Of a stretch of DNA of 64,000 nt, positions 1-14,274 are shown piece after piece; within the stretch, counting starts at the first letter, position 1; each line of letters opens with the position of its first letter. The DNA comes from Brachionus plicatilis (Eukaryota > Rotifera > Eurotatoria > Ploima > Brachionidae). Location of the stretch: contig QEOQ01000508.1 of NCBI GenBank assembly GCA_010279815.1, positions 1,154,254-1,218,253 on the forward strand, written 5' to 3'. The notes below the pieces were generated by a model. That model ran no database searches. It saw only the letters and a program-made list of their open reading frames with translations, and was not told where the DNA came from. The translations under genes were made by a program, and so were the position numbers.

Positions 1-688
1 ATTTTTTTGTTGTTCGGCCGATTAACTAAAGACGAAAGGAAGTACTAACAAAAATTAATTTATTTACACAGAAATTTTGTTAATAATGAAAAGAAAATTT
101 CTTCTAGACGAACATGGGCAGACAATTTTTTAAAGGCGAAAAATGTTTGTGTCTTTTGAGTAAAAGATTACAGAAAAAACAGAATGAATAGTCTCGACAA
201 AATTGATTGTAAATAGTTCCTGCTAAATTGAAGTCTGCTAATCTCGAGTGTCGAAGTTAAAATACTTTTTGGCTAGCCTATTTATTTAGAAAATTTTCAA
301 AATTATTTATTTAATACGCTTTTAATCCAAAAAAGAGCTAATTATAGAAAAAATTAAGAAAAGTAGCCTTAATGACCAATTTAAGTGAAAAAAAAAAAAA
401 ATTTTTTTATCCAACTTTGAATTTTCAAATACATGGACAAATTTTACTTGGGAAAAATTTTTCATTTATCAAAAAAAAGAGAAAATTTAATTTATAACAA
501 AATAATTTCGTTTGACCCACTTGAACCAGTTTAATGATCAAAAACTTTCTAAAAGACAAATTAAACGTCGTTTAAATAAATTTTTAATTTTTTTTTTTTT
601 CTAAAAAATTTTTTTCTTTCTCAAAAGTGCAAAATAAAAATTTGAAATTTCCTAAATTTTTTTGCTTGCAAAATTTTATTTATTCTAG
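1..688. other. Non-coding, 5' of first recognisable HECW exon
   Basis: This stretch is A+T-rich with stop codons in all frames and several poly-A/poly-T runs. It ends in a good acceptor (TTATTCTAG at 680-688) in front of the first recognisable HECW exon, so it is probably an intron or 5' flank. That exon enters in phase 2, which means an upstream coding exon should exist outside the window or as a very short exon here. I could not identify one. A short reading frame from an ATG at 115 has no supporting similarity. Confidence 0.5.
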
Positions 689-3600
689 AAGCCAAGTGAC
701 AGGGAATGATACAAATTTTCGAGCCAAGACCAGCCATTCAATGTCTATAAAAATGTCGCACAGCTTGGCCCAAACAACGCTGAACAAATCGGTCCTGTTC
801 GTAAACGTAAAAGAGCTCAACCTAAGCCTGTACAGCGAAATAATCATATCATGGAACATAATCGACGCCACTTCGATGAACGACTGGATTGGCATCTACA
901 GCCCAATGGCAACCGATGCCAACGGCAGCTTAGACTTCCAGAAAGTAAATGGCTCCAAAATAGGACATCTGACATGGCCATTGGACAGGCTGAAACAATC
1001 GCCCCATTTAGTAAATGACCCGCAGGTAGAATTTCGCTACTATAGCGGCCTGAAGCCCGAGACTTGTCTCGCAAAATCTGTCAGCCTCAAAGTCATTGTT
1101 CCAGGCTTTGGTGCGCATTTTTTTGACCCATTGACTTTCATAAATCAAAGCAACAGCGAGCAATTTATCACTTTTCGAATCAGCGAGCTAAAGGCAGCCC
1201 AATTGCGCAAAGGCATGTTTTTCAACCCGGACCCCTATGTCAAAATAAGCATTGTGCCCAGGTGTGGCGCCACCAGTCGCAGCATTACGCCCAACACTAG
1301 TCAATCAATGGACTCAACTGTGGACAGTCTAAATGGCCAAGAGGTCCTGAGCGGATATGCGCGCGAATACAAGACTTACGTGGCCACCAACACCTGTTTT
1401 CCCAATTGGAAGAGTGAAAATTTTTTAATTCTATCGAAATTTAGCGATCGTTTGTTGATCGAAGTAAAGGACAAATTTGCACGCACCAGGCCGAGCATCA
1501 ATCGGTTCTTGGGACGTGTCATTTTAGACTTGGAAAGCTTGATAGACAAAGCTAGACTAAACAAAGGGTAAACATTTACCTTTATTTTTTTTTCCAAAAT
1601 AAATTTAAAATTGTCGCAATTCGATTTTAGAAAATGCAGCTGTAATTTTAATCTAACCAAACGAAACAATAATGACAATGTCACCGGATCGCTGTCATTC
1701 ACATTCGGTCTTTTTTCAGGTAAATAAAGTCTAAATTGGAATTTTTTTGAAATTTAATTTTTAAAATTTAAATTAAAAATGTTGAGAAATTTGCTCTTTT
1801 TTGTTGTTGTTGTTTTTTTTATCTGAAGCTCTCGAGAGTCCATTGAATTTTAGATGAACAAATAGTCAAGAGCATAAAGAATCTAATTAGATTGTCAAAT
1901 TTATTTATGAAGCTATGTTCGATGCGGATGCCAAATAAAAAATAATTTAAAATTTTATGCGAGTTTTTTCTGGATTTATTTTCAAAAAGTCTGTAGAATA
2001 AGCTCAAGTTTTATGAATTAAGTGATAAAAAATATTGATTTTCCAAGAAAAAAAAAGAATTTTTTTGTAGAAAACTTTCTTCATTTTTCATAGAGAACAT
2101 TTCCTCTTTTGGCTTATTTTTTTGGTTTTACCTTCTTTCATTAAAAAGCTATACCTCTAAGTTCATTGATTTAAGAGTGTGAATAAATTTGAAAAAAAAA
2201 TCAAATAACCCTTAGATACAAAAATTATTTTAATTTGTTTTTTTTTTCAAAATTTATTGCAGTTATTATTTCAATAATAAATACTTGAAAATATTTTACT
2301 AAGACTCTCAAAGAGTTGTGATTAAATTAAATGGAACAAAGGTTTTGTGGAAGCTATCTTAAGGCTAAATGCCTTATTATGATTTAAAAATAAATATGGT
2401 TAATTATCCAAACTAGAAAATCCCTATTTTGTAAGACAGAATAGAATTTTTTTTGTAAGTTTATCTTTCAAAATTGAAAATTTATCATACTGATTTAAAA
2501 AAAAAAATTTTTTTTACTCAACGATAGTAAAAAGTCTCAAAAACGCTTCTCGGTCTCTAAGGATCATTCGTAATTTTTTTTCACACTAAAATTTCAATCA
2601 AAATAATTTTATAATTTTGTGCGTTTTTTCCAAAAGATTTTGCGCACTTTTTTTTTGACCAAAATGGGGTCTAGAAAACTTTGCGAGAGTTCTTCTCATT
2701 TTCGAACGTAATTTAATAAAATTAAAATTTGTTAGTTTCAATTTTTGAACAGATTTTATTTTTTCTCAAAAAATATTTTATTTTTATAACTAGGTTAAGC
2801 ATGTAAAATAATAAATTAAGAGAATTATGACACTAGAAGCATCATAAGGCTAAAGTAAACTCTTTTTTGACCAAATAAAAATATTATTAAATTAAATTTT
2901 TTTTTCTATGTGAATCTTTACAATACTCTTTTATTTGCTTAGTCTAACATATCTTTATAAAATTTCATAAATCGAACAATTTCTCATTTGATCACATTAT
3001 CTTGCATTTTTTTCTTTCATTTATTTTTCAACAAATTCAGCTTAATATTTATCAAATTAAATAAAACATACTGATTTTGCGCTGCATTGTACCTGTAAAT
3101 TACAATTATTAAGCTGAGCATATTGTTTTAGCATACTTAAATGTTTTTTTAGGATAAAAAATTATCTTTTCAGAATATCCAAAAATCTTCACAAGATAGT
3201 TTAACTTTTAACAAAGTGCATGAAAGATTAATAATAATTCCTCTAACAGGAACCGAGGTGTTCTGTGGAAAGTACCAATTTGGAGAAGTTGTTTTATACA
3301 ACCTAGTATATGTATTTTTTTTTAATATTTTTAAAATAATTGATCGAATTCGTTAATATTACTTTCTAGTTTGAAGAATTGGATAGAGTCACCTTTTTCT
3401 CTTCTATCTCTTAGGGTTGTTAGCCCTTGTGCTTGTATTCTTTCGAGTTATTGTAGATGTTTTATTTCATACAAACAGAAGATCGAAGGTCCGAACCTTT
3501 CTAAAGGAGAAAAATTCTTTAAAATTTTCTGCAGTACGGGATGCATACTAAAACTACTTTAATTAAAAAAGACTGACTGGTTTCGACTGGGTAATAATTG

Positions 3601-6600
3601 CGGTGCAGATGATCAACTCGATGAAGTAACCACTGTGTCAGATTGGAGCCTTAGCTCAAAAAGGTACTGAAAAAGGAGATGAGCGCCTTCCCTATTATCT
3701 GCTAGGATAGAAAAGGGGCAAATTATTATGCATTACTGCTCTTAGTTGACTAAGTACAGAGTTTACTTTGGAAGCTGTCTTTTTTTAGATTAATAATTTT
3801 AGTAATGTTTTAATAGATGTTTTATAAGAACTGATTTTAGGACAATTTTATTTTAAAGTTATAAGGATACAATTAATTTTATTTTAAAATTTTTTTTTAA
3901 ATTCACTCCATAAAGTAATTGTTTTTTATTTTGATTATTTTATGTTTTGAGAGCTTTTTTGCAAACAATGAAGAGCTACTAAATTTTATTAATATTTTCT
4001 ATTGCTCCCTATTTATCCTAAAATTAAACTAAACTGTCAAGCAATTTTAAAATTTTTTATTGAATCCATTTCAAATAGATTAAATAATTCTTAACTAATT
4101 TTTTCTAATCTAAATATTTATTTTTTATTTTTTTGTTGGTTAAAAAAGATATGTGTGTAAAAATTTCCACCACTTGATAAAAAATTTCTTGTAGCTTCAC
4201 GGTCTCTTGGAAAAAATAGCTAAAATAATTTATTTTCTAAACCAGGATATGCTAGATAGTTAAAATATGTTGAAAAGATTTTTATGCTTTTCAGCAAAAG
4301 AGTGTGTTATTAATTATAAAAAATTTTCAGTTTACTAATAAGATTACAATATTACATAGATAAAAATTTTAAGATATTTTTTTATGCCAGTTAATCTGAC
4401 CCTTATTAAGATCTAGAGTTATGGTATATTACTCTATTTAACACCATCATTCATTTAAAATGGCTTGCTGCTATTTCTTTTTTTCCGAAATAAATTTTAA
4501 CCCGACCGTGATAAACCTGCATAACTAGTCGAAAATGTAAGGCCCATATTATTTTATTCAATCAAAGCTAAAGTTAATATTTGGTATATTTATTTATAAA
4601 TCTGATTTATAATACTATTCATTGATTTAGAATAAAATTTTAATTATTTATTTTATTTTTTCTACAAAGTCAAGATAAAATACCGTAACTTAATAGACTG
4701 TTCCTGTATTAAAAAGAAAAAAATTAGTAAAAATAGTTTTCAACCACAAAAATAGTAAATTTTTTAAATTCGGTATAATTATTAGAATAATATGGTAACG
4801 ACGTATAAAGGGGTTATGTGTTAATAGGGTGGTCAAATTTGAAAAAGCGCTATATATTCTTCATTTTTAAAGGTAAAAAAAAATAGGTATATCATAAACT
4901 TAAAAAATCAGTTTCGACTAGTTTAATTTGGGCAAATCAAATTTGACAAATATAACTTAGACATAGTATTAACCCGACATAATTTAGACATGAATAAACT
5001 CGACATAATTTTTTTGAAGTATAAACTTAGCACATTAGGCAAAATTTTTTTATTTAATATTGAAAAAGAAAATGAATGGATTAATAAATTATTTTGAAAA
5101 TATTAATATTGACTTAAATTTAATACGATCTTCACGAAGTAAAAAAGATGAAAATACAAGTTGGCTATTAATTGATTAATAAAAATTGATTAACATGGAT
5201 AAATAATTTATAAATAGAGTTTAAGAAAAATAAAAAATACATAAAAAAGAAATTATTTAATTGATTAATTATAATTAAAACTTAAATAAAATTATTGTGT
5301 TATTTTTTTATTTTTTTTGTCCAATTTAGACTTGTCTAATTCAAAATATATTTTTTTTTCTAATTTATATTATTTATTAAATTAATTTGTCGAAAATAAG
5401 CTGATCCAAAAAAATTTTTTAACATGAAAAACTCGAAGAGAGGACTTTAATGATATGTGTCATATATTTAAAAAAATTTCAACATATTTTTTCTCATAAA
5501 GTTTGATTACGTCTAATTAAGGTGAAAAAGTCTCGAATTGGTAATTCGGCAAATACGATTTTAAAGTTCCTTAGTATAACTTAAGGTCTAACCTATTCCC
5601 ACTATTCGATTCAGCACATGTTCAAGTATATATGAGAATATTTTCATAATTTTAGGATATGCTATGATATTAGGATATTTTAGGATATGCCTTTGGACCT
5701 CACTAAATTGACTGCTGGAGGTAAAGGGGTGACTAAAAAAATTGGGGAAATTGGGTGACTTTTTTTAAGGTTTTCGAACAAAATGGGTACGAAATATTGA
5801 ATTAAAAAAAATAAGGCATCTGGTTTAGACTTCGTTTCCATATTAAATTCAGTAATAGAGAGATAACAAATATTTTTTTTTCACAAAATCGAATAATCAC
5901 ACCAAATTCAATAAAAAATTTAAAAATAATCGAGGTCCAAATAAAAATCAATAAAATTAAGTGTCAATGATTTAAATTATGCAAGACTGTCCAGAAAAAT
6001 AAAAAATTGGATTTAAAAAAATAAATTATTAAAACTTCTTTATTTTGTTCTATTTGTCTCGTTAAAAAAAAATTTTAAAAATTAAATCTTTTTATTTTTA
6101 TTAGCCAACAAACTCCCAACATCTGATAGCAATTTGACCGGCGAATCTAGTGTCCAATTGATCGCTTCGACTTTACATCAATCATTGATATCATCTCCAT
6201 CAACACCCGTTCAAAACTACAGTCTAAATGGCGCTTGTTCAAACACTTTACTCGATTCCCCGCTGTTAATAAACAATCAATCACAAAACCAATTTTCCCA
6301 GCCCAGTGGCCATATTGACCGGCCGATTTTTTCCCTCAATTGCCACGAAAACTCGCAAAGCTCGTCAAGTTCAGGCACAGTAACGCCATCTTCCTCACTT
6401 AAATTTCAATCTGATCTCTCTAATCCGACCCGGATCGACTCGACCAATACCCGGAACAATTCTATGCCAAACTTTTCCCAAAGTTTATTCAACGAGAGCA
6501 AAAAGCAAACTAGTCAAACTTTAGACAAAAATCTTACAATTAGAACTTCGTACATGACCTCGCTGCCGTCTTCTACAGTATCCTCGTCTTCGTCCAACTC

Positions 6601-9600
6601 GTCCACCGCATCCGCTTCCCTCTCGGATGATTCATACAACCCGATGCCGCCAAGCACCCAACAGGCCTCGAGCTCTTCTTCATCCAGCTCCAACGAAAAC
6701 GACGAAATTTGTCCCTCTTCGTCGTCGTCGTCGACCAACTCTAGAGCGAATTCGGTCGATGCTCTCAATGCTGAATCCTCGCATGCCAAAATTAAGGAAA
6801 ATTCCTCCCAAGTCCTTATGACTCAATCATTGAGAAACTTTAATGTGAAAATGCTCAGACCGACCAAAAAAAGGTTCTATGAGCAACGAAGTAAAAGTTT
6901 AGAGCGCATCAAATACACATCTAGTTACATTCAATTGAATAGTCAATCGAGCAAATCGAATCCGTGCTCGCTGAATACTCACCGCGATGATCTAATCAGC
7001 CAAGTTTCGAAGCGCCAAAATTTGTACCTCAAACGAAACCAGCAGCAGCTAAATCAAATGATGTTGCCTTTAACCGAACAGTCTGTCTTAGGTGATCTAA
7101 AATTTAGATCCGAGCCCAATATTACTCAATCAAGCAGCAATTGTAGAAAAAATGATCGAGGCAAAATTGTTAAAGAACAGGAAAATATTTTGGATCAGCT
7201 CAAAAAAGGTAATTTTTGCCAAATTTTATAAACAATTTTTTTATTTTTTTGATCAATTCTAAATTTAAATGTTTTGGTTTTATTTTAAATTTAGAGTTTA
7301 AATAAAAATGTTCACAGTCTTAAGTAACGATAATTGACTTAGAATTTAAATCAACATTTGTCAAAACTTATGTAAGTGAAATTTTTAGCGCTCACAATAC
7401 AAACAAGGAAAAATGGCTGTTGCTAATTTCAAATACAAATTGAACATATTTCTCATTTCCTAATAAATTAAAATTAATTCATTAAATCAATTAAAATATT
7501 TAAAAAAAAAATACTGCAACATACTCTGTTTCACCTTTTTTACCTGAAATAAAATTTTTATTTTCTTTTTTTTAGTAAATCAAATCAATGATCAAAATAA
7601 ATCTTATTTATGTTTTTGTCTTTTTTTACATTAGAAAAGTTGTTTTAGCTAAAAAGGTGCAAAAAAAATATGTTGCATTTTTTTTGAATATTTTTTTTTT
7701 TAACTTATATTTTAATTTATCAAAAAAGGATTTACTTTTGTTCAACTTGAATTTCAAAATATTGAAAAAATGCTATAACTTTTGCTTTAAATGGTCAGAA
7801 ACTTATTGCCACAACTCCTGCCAAAATCTTCAAAAACTGCAATTTCTGCAAATCTAACTCTTTTAAAGAATAAATTTTACAGAATTGCAAAAAACTTTTT
7901 ACACTTGATTAATTTGTAAAACGATCTACTGAAAATAGACTTTTATACGTAATAATAATTTGTACAAAGTTTTTTCCTTTTTTTTTTTTTTTCTTTATCT
8001 TTTTTGCCTATGAGGCTTGGAACTAAAAAATAATAATAATAATAATAATTTACAGAATAAGTTTTAGACCATCAGAAAAAAAATTATAGCATTTTTCCTT
8101 TTTTGTATTGTAAGTTTTGTATGATCGATCACGATGTCATTTTTTAGTTGAGATCCAAGATATTTTTTTTACTCCTGAGAGCTCTAATTATTTAGACATA
8201 TTCTGCTAGAGTTTTGTCTATTTTCAAGGATTCTTAGCTTATTTGAAGGATGGAAATATAGAAAAAAATAAATTTAAATTAACTTTTTTTAACTTTGTTA
8301 GTTCAAAATTGAACAGCGGAAGAATTAAATAAATTTATTTTACTCATGAAAATTTTTCGTCTAATAATGTTCCACATTAGATTATTTAAAAATCGAAGAA
8401 AAAAAAAACAAAAATTGTTGGAAGTTTTTGCTTGATTTTGAATTAGCTGGAACTAGATTCTAAAAAAAAAGGATGAAACTTGGGATCTTTCAAAAACTCA
8501 ATTTTAAATTTCTTTTATTGTTTGTAAAAAATATTCTTTTCGTCAACACATCTGAATAAACCACCTTTTTTCAAATTAATGTAATATTTTTTTCAACAAT
8601 TACTTGAACGCATGGTGACAAAAAATAAATATTTTTTAAGATGGTTTAAAATAAGAAGGCTGAAATAATTCGAATAACAATGGTTTTTACATATGCAGAT
8701 TTCCAATCTAAAGTCGAAGATGGAATTCTAAATTTATTTATTTTTATTTATTTATTTGTTTAAATTTTTTTGGATTCTATTTCAATGCATATTTTTCCTA
8801 ACACTTTATATAATTTCAATTAATTTGATTTCTGAATTTTTTGAGCTAATTAAAACTTAAAGTACTAAGCTAAGCGATCGTTTTAAATTATTGATGTGAA
8901 TTTTGTTGAGTCACTAAACCCTTATATTATTTAAGCTTATAAAATAATTTATGTCTAGCATTGAGTCAATTTTTTGGATAATACAAAGCATACTTTAAAA
9001 ATTCCAAAGCCTACATTTAACAATTAAGTTTGCGTTTAATGGTTGAAGTGGTTTATTAATCATTCATAGTAAAATATTTAACTTCACCATGTCAAAATAG
9101 AAAAAATAAGTTAAAAAATGAAAAATACTTTTTATTGAGACATAATAAATTGATGAGATTTTAAAGCTAGATCTATAAAGAAATTAAGAATGTTTAGGTC
9201 TACAGACAGCATATTTCATCTGTTTGAAAATTTTAAAAATTTGATTTATTTATTTTTAATTTTCTGGAAAAGATATAAATTTTTTTTGTTCCAAAAATAA
9301 GGATTATTTTAAAATTTTAATTTAGAATATGTAACATAAACCTACGAACCATCTTTCTAACAAATTTAAGTTTAGAATATAATAATTACTCTTAATCAGC
9401 TGAAGAAAATTTGTGAAATTTAGTGTAAAATTGTGAGTAATATTTAAAGTCAGCTTTAATACTCATAGATCGCATCATTCATAAAAGATTAATTATTGAA
9501 ATAATGAAAGGAATCATTAATTTTAGCTTCATCAATTATTCTATTTACTTTTCTCTTGTGACAAATAAATTTTTTAAGAATTTTCTGCAAAGATAATTGA

Positions 9601-12600
9601 ATTTTTTAAGCTAAAAAGCAATTAATCTTTCCATCTAAAAAATAGACGGGATAATTGAACTCTTATAAGCATAGGCTCATCGAAAACACTTTTTTCTTAG
9701 ACACTTGTTTATAGTGCTAAATATTTATGTCTAAGAACTAAGATAAACAAATCGATTTGTAATCTAGTTTAAGTGAGTCTATTTGTCTAAGATGGATATT
9801 TTTGTTTACTCGGGGGACGCAATCAACTTAATCCATCTTATCTTAACTATCGAAAATTGCGTTCATTTTTTAATTCTTTAATAGACAAATATTTCGCAAT
9901 TTCAATCAAAATAAACATTTTTTATTAAAATTATCGCCCGAAATTCAAACAAATTAACAGTATTAAGTATAAACACAATTATGAAATTTTGAAATAAATT
10001 ATAGTTTAATCAAAATATTTAAATTTGATAAGCTTAGATTAATTTAATTCTTTTAGCTAATTTTATCCACTTTCTTTCTTAATTTTTGAGAACCATTTTT
10101 TATTTTTGTTCCCACTGTAAACACAATCTTTGCTGAATAAATTAGCTGAATAGTCTTGTCTAACCCACATATCCACAAACAATTAGAAAATTATTTTAAA
10201 ATTTTTTAAAGTACTTTAAGATATGTTACAATTAAATTTAATTGAACATACACTAAATTCAATTAAAAATGCTTATAAATTTTAAAGTGGCAATTTTTTT
10301 TAATCTAAACGTGATAAACTAGCCAGATGCAGGACTCATGCGAAACATTATTTTGACAATTGGTATTTTTGTATTATCGATAGGTCATTTTTTAATTAAT
10401 TTAATTTAATAAATAAAATCTCTTGGATAATTATTTTTACTAAAGAATGATCTTCTCATATTTCTGTATCTATAAATCTTGTTTTTTATCTGAAGTCGAT
10501 CAGTTAAGATCGTTTATAGCATTTTTGAAATAAACAACTCCAAATCATTCTACAATAATTTAACTTTCTATAATCTACGCATTATTAAAAGCGAATTTTA
10601 ATGATAGATTGTTTGATAGTCTTAAAATTAGGCTCGTTAATTCATATTTTATCTTTATTTTTACTGTATAAATTAATTGAATAATTTTAAAAATAAAAAA
10701 AAATTATTTTTTTTTTAAATAATTTTAAATATTTTAATTTTTAAGTCAATTGTAGCAGAAAAAAATTAATAGGGTTTAAATTTTACCAGGACTCTTCTTG
10801 GTTTAATGCAAATTTTTGATTTAAAATAAATTTTTCTGTTTATTAGTTCTATTATGCTACTAATTTTCATCGAAAGATTTTATTTATTATAATTTATTTG
10901 ATCCCCTTGTGCAAATTAATTTCTTTAATTCCTTAAATGTATTGAGCTATCATTGTAAAATATTTTATCTTATTTAAGTGTTAAATTGAGCTCAACTTGG
11001 TTTATTTTATTTTATTTTCATAAAATTAAGATATTTTCAAATTTGAGATTTTAATCTTTTTTCAAGAGAATTTATCAATTTCTTTTTATTTTAAGGCTCG
11101 ATATGGACAAATTTTATTGAATTGAATTCGAGTTTAAATAAAAGATAAAAACTGCTTTTCATATAGAAAAAATTGGCTAATTTTTATTTTTTACTAAAAT
11201 ATTTGTTTAAAAATTAAAAAAAAAAGTTGAGTTTTAATTAAAAAAATTGATATAGTGAATGAATTCAAGCTAAGAAAGAAGGCAAATACTATTTCTTGGA
11301 ATAAATCAGATGAATTTATTTATTTTATTATTTGAAAAGCTTAAAATAGTAATTTTTATCTATTTTAAAAATAAATTTATTCATCTGCAGTATCACTTTT
11401 GGATTCAATTTAATGCAAAAATGTAGGCGATTGGTGTTAAAAAATTGATAACATTTTTTTTAAATATAATAATTGTGATCAAAATTTTAATTTTATCTAT
11501 ATTTAGAATTTAATCAAATAGTTAAACTTCTACGCGAAAGTCGACAGAACAATATTCCATATGAAGTTATCAAATACCAAATTGAAAAGTAAGTATTTTT
11601 TTTTGTAAATTTTCAACTCTAAAAATAGCTGCTATTCTGTGAATCAAAAGCCCAACAAACTTCTTATCTTATCTATTTTTAAAGATCATACATAGATAAT
11701 GTTCTATCCAAGCTGAACAACTTGACTATTGCCAGCTCATTGTCGTGTTCAATGTTAGAAAACTTCTATCTAAATCCTCAACTGAGTGAGAGTCTGATCA
11801 TTCAGCAACCAAGAGACACCCAACCAATGCTGGCTACCACATCATCCAGCCTGCTCAACTACAAAACTTACCGAAAAACAAAAAAGCAGAGCCACGCCGA
11901 TGCCCATCTGTCAAGCTTGAACGATGCGGAAGCGTTCAGCAAGAGCTCGAAGGCGGCTGTCTCGCCGAAGAGCGGCGATTTGCCGCCATACTGGGAGGCC
12001 AGGGTCGACCACTTGGGACGCGTGTTTTACATAGACCACATGAGCCGAACAACCACATGGAAGCGTCCCAAGCCCAACACCAATCAGGACATAACAAACC
12101 AGCTTCTAAACACCGAAATCGAAAAGCAGCGCCTTGACAAACGCTACCAAAGCATCCGGCGGACCATGAGCTCAAGCAACGAGAACCCGGACGCCATCTA
12201 TTCAAACAAGTGCAAAAAAATGGGCGCCGAGCAGCCCAGCACGTCTGGCTCGGCAACCACTAGTTCGCCAAGTGCACACTCTGACCAAATAGTGAACCAA
12301 CCAGGCGCTCAGTTCATTCTGCGCGAAGACCTGTCCGCGCTAATCAAGCGCAACCAACAGGCCAAAGATTTGCTCAAGCAAAGCACAACTCTGATCCCCA
12401 TACTGCACAAAATAAGAGCCAACCCGGGCCTTTACTACAAAAAGTATCAGCACAACAAAGAGTTGGTTCGCCTGTTGAACACGTTCAGCGATCCAAATCT
12501 TCCATTTCCGCCCGGTTGGGAGTCGAGATGCGAGTCCAGCAAGGTTTTTTTTGTCGACCACAATTCCAGATCGACCACCTTTATAGATCCACGTTTGCCA

Positions 12601-14274
12601 CAGATCAACAATCCAAGCCACATAACAACCATCACAAATTTGACTCCAGACCGAGCCCAGTCCAAGCTCACTCCGACCAATTTGGAACAAGAGAGCGCCC
12701 AAGCGGCCACTTCTGCCGCTGTCCAAATCGCCGCGCCACCACCATCCAGACCAAGCGAGTCCAAGCCCAAAGTGGCCTACTCGGACCGAGTGGTCGCCTT
12801 TTTTCAACAAGCAAACATTTTCGACCATCTCAAAAAGCTGAACGTCCACTTGACCGCCAAACAAAAGGACAAAATAAACTCAATAAGACAAAGTGGTCGA
12901 TGCGCCTATGACCGCATGTCGTCGGACCTGGATTTGGCCAGTCTAATAAGTCAACTGGATGATTGGATAATGAGCTTTAGTGTGCCAAGTACTGAGGCAG
13001 CGGTGGCAGCGGTGGCATCGGTGGCATCGGTGGCAGCAAGTCAGGCACCAGTGAATGCTGCGTCTGTTGTGGTCACGAGTCACGCGGGCCAAAAAGCGCT
13101 CAACAGCAGACGAGATTATCAGCGCGGCTTCCATTCAAAGCTGAGAAATTTTTACCGAAAGCTGGAGTCCAAGGGCTACGGTCAAGGTCCACAAAAGTCC
13201 AAGATTGTAATCCGGAGGGACAAGTTGCTGGACGATGCCAGAGTCAAATTCATGCAGCTGAGCAGACAAGAGCTGCGCAAGAACAAGCTGTTCATTTGCT
13301 TCCAGGGAGAAGAGGGCCTTGACTATGGCGGGCCAGCAAGAGAATTTTTCTACCTCCTTTCCCGGCAGCTGTTCAACCCGTACTACGGCCTGTTCGAGTA
13401 CAGCGCTTCGGACATGTACACTGTGCAAATAAGTCACATGAGCTCATTCCAGGAACATGTGCTAGAGTGGTTCCAGTTCGCGGGCAGGGTCCTAGCAGTC
13501 GCGTTGATACATCAGTACTTGTTGGACGCGTTTTTTACCAGGCCGTTCTACAAAGCCCTGCTCAAGGACACCAATTGGACGCTCAGCGATCTGGAGACCC
13601 TGGACCCCGAGTACTGCCAGTCGCTCACTTGGATCAAGGACAACGACATCACGAACATACTCGACTTGAGCTTTAGTGTGACCGACGACAAGTGCGGTCA
13701 GCTGGTCGAGATAGATCTGAAAGAGAATGGCAGGAATGTACCTGTGACTGAGAAGAACAAATGGGAGTACATTCAGAGGGTGGTGAAGTGGCGAGTGGAA
13801 GGAGGGGTGCAGAAACAGACCGAGGCGCTAGTTAAAGGCTTCTATGAGGTGCTGGATGCCAAGTATGTGCAGATGTTCGATGCCAGGGAGCTTGAGCTTG
13901 TCTTGTGTGGCACTTATGAAATAGATATCAGCGATTGGAAAAAGAACACCGACTACAGGTCTGGCTATCACTCGGCTCATCAAATTGTTCAATGGTTTTG
14001 GCAAGCTGTGGACAGATTTGACAATGAGCAAAAGTTAAAATTGTTGCAGTTTGTTACTGGCACGTCGAGTATTCCATTTGAGGGCTTTGCAGCGCTGCGC
14101 GGTTCCAATGGCTTGAGAAAGTTTTGCATTGAAAGATGGGGCACGCCGGACGCTTTGCCGCGAGCGCACACTTGCTTCAACCGGCTCGATCTGCCGCCGT
14201 ATACAAATTTTGAGACTTTGTACGAAAAGCTTTTGCTTGCCATCGAGGAAACCAGCGGATTCAGTATTCAATAA
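689..14274 (+). CDS. HECW: HECW-type HECT E3 ubiquitin-protein ligase (5' end unresolved)
   Basis: This is a NEDD4-family E3 ligase that would transfer ubiquitin from an E2 through a HECT cysteine. Exons, all phase-compatible, are 689-1567, 1631-1719, 6105-7208, 11507-11588 and 11685-14274, giving about 1,580 aa, the size of vertebrate HECW1/HECW2. Domains in order: HECW N-terminal domain with DWIGIY (about 780-1110), C2 domain (about 1150-1719), a long Ser/Thr-rich linker (exon 3), WW1 (about 11980-12070), WW2 (about 12500-12600; second Trp is Phe, as is common in this family), and HECT (about 13135-14271). The catalytic Cys lies in HTCFNRLDLP, codon 14173-14175, and the HECT signature GLDYGGPAREFF is present. 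In family members the WW domains bind PY-motif substrates. Exon 1 enters in phase 2, so an upstream exon is missing; the first in-frame ATG is at 741. The stop codon lies inside an AATAAA (14270-14275). Confidence 0.93.
1720..6104. other. Large intron of HECW
   Basis: This 4.4-kb intron lies between the C2-encoding exon and the Ser-rich exon. It is A+T-rich and holds a dead LINE fragment on the minus strand (about 3170-3770) and a small cluster of the motif TTAGGATAT near 5655-5690. No phase-compatible coding exon was recognised inside it. The length predicted without extra exons already matches the family. Confidence 0.7.
3170..3770 (-). mobile_element. Degraded non-LTR retrotransposon (RT C-terminal region)
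   Basis: Read on the minus strand, the segment gives a broken frame containing IFCLYEIKHLQ, LERIQ and then LTTLRDRREKGDSIQFFK. This is the arrangement seen after the reverse transcriptase domain of CR1/Jockey-like LINEs (the LERIQ...RRxRGDLIQ region). The frame has stops and small shifts, so the element is dead. It lies antisense within a HECW intron. Confidence 0.6.
7209..11506. other. Large intron of HECW
   Basis: This 4.3-kb intron lies between the Ser-rich exon and an 82-bp exon. It contains a short inverted-repeat element (7515-7677), a TAA/ATA microsatellite around 8031-8050 and an ATTT-rich run near 8740. I recognised no coding exon or RNA gene in it. Confidence 0.7.
7515..7677. mobile_element. 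MITE-like inverted-repeat element, family shared with 58334-58504
   Basis: The left end reads TGCAACATACTCTGTTTCAC, followed by CTTTTTTACC. The right end, reverse-complemented, reads TGCAACATA and then TGCACCTTTTTAGC. The two ends can pair as an imperfect terminal inverted repeat of about 35 bp around a core of about 90 bp with no coding capacity. A second copy is at 58334-58504. No clear target duplication was seen. Confidence 0.5.

Noticed and set aside
3371..3562. 63-aa plus-strand frame
   Set aside because: It is the antisense shadow of a dead LINE reverse transcriptase read on the minus strand.
6514..6821. Acidic minus-strand frame and Arg-rich plus-strand frame over the Ser-rich exon
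   Set aside because: They are shadows of the TCG/TCC-rich serine tract; the correct frame joins neighbouring HECW exons in phase.
7588..7857. 89-aa Phe/Lys-rich plus-strand frame
   Set aside because: It overlaps the MITE at 7515-7677 and consists of T- and A-run codons.
12340..13134. Several 60-174-aa minus-strand and shifted frames over the HECW linker
   Set aside because: They arise from the G+C-rich codon use of the true exon and show no domain; the plus-strand frame carries the WW and HECT domains.
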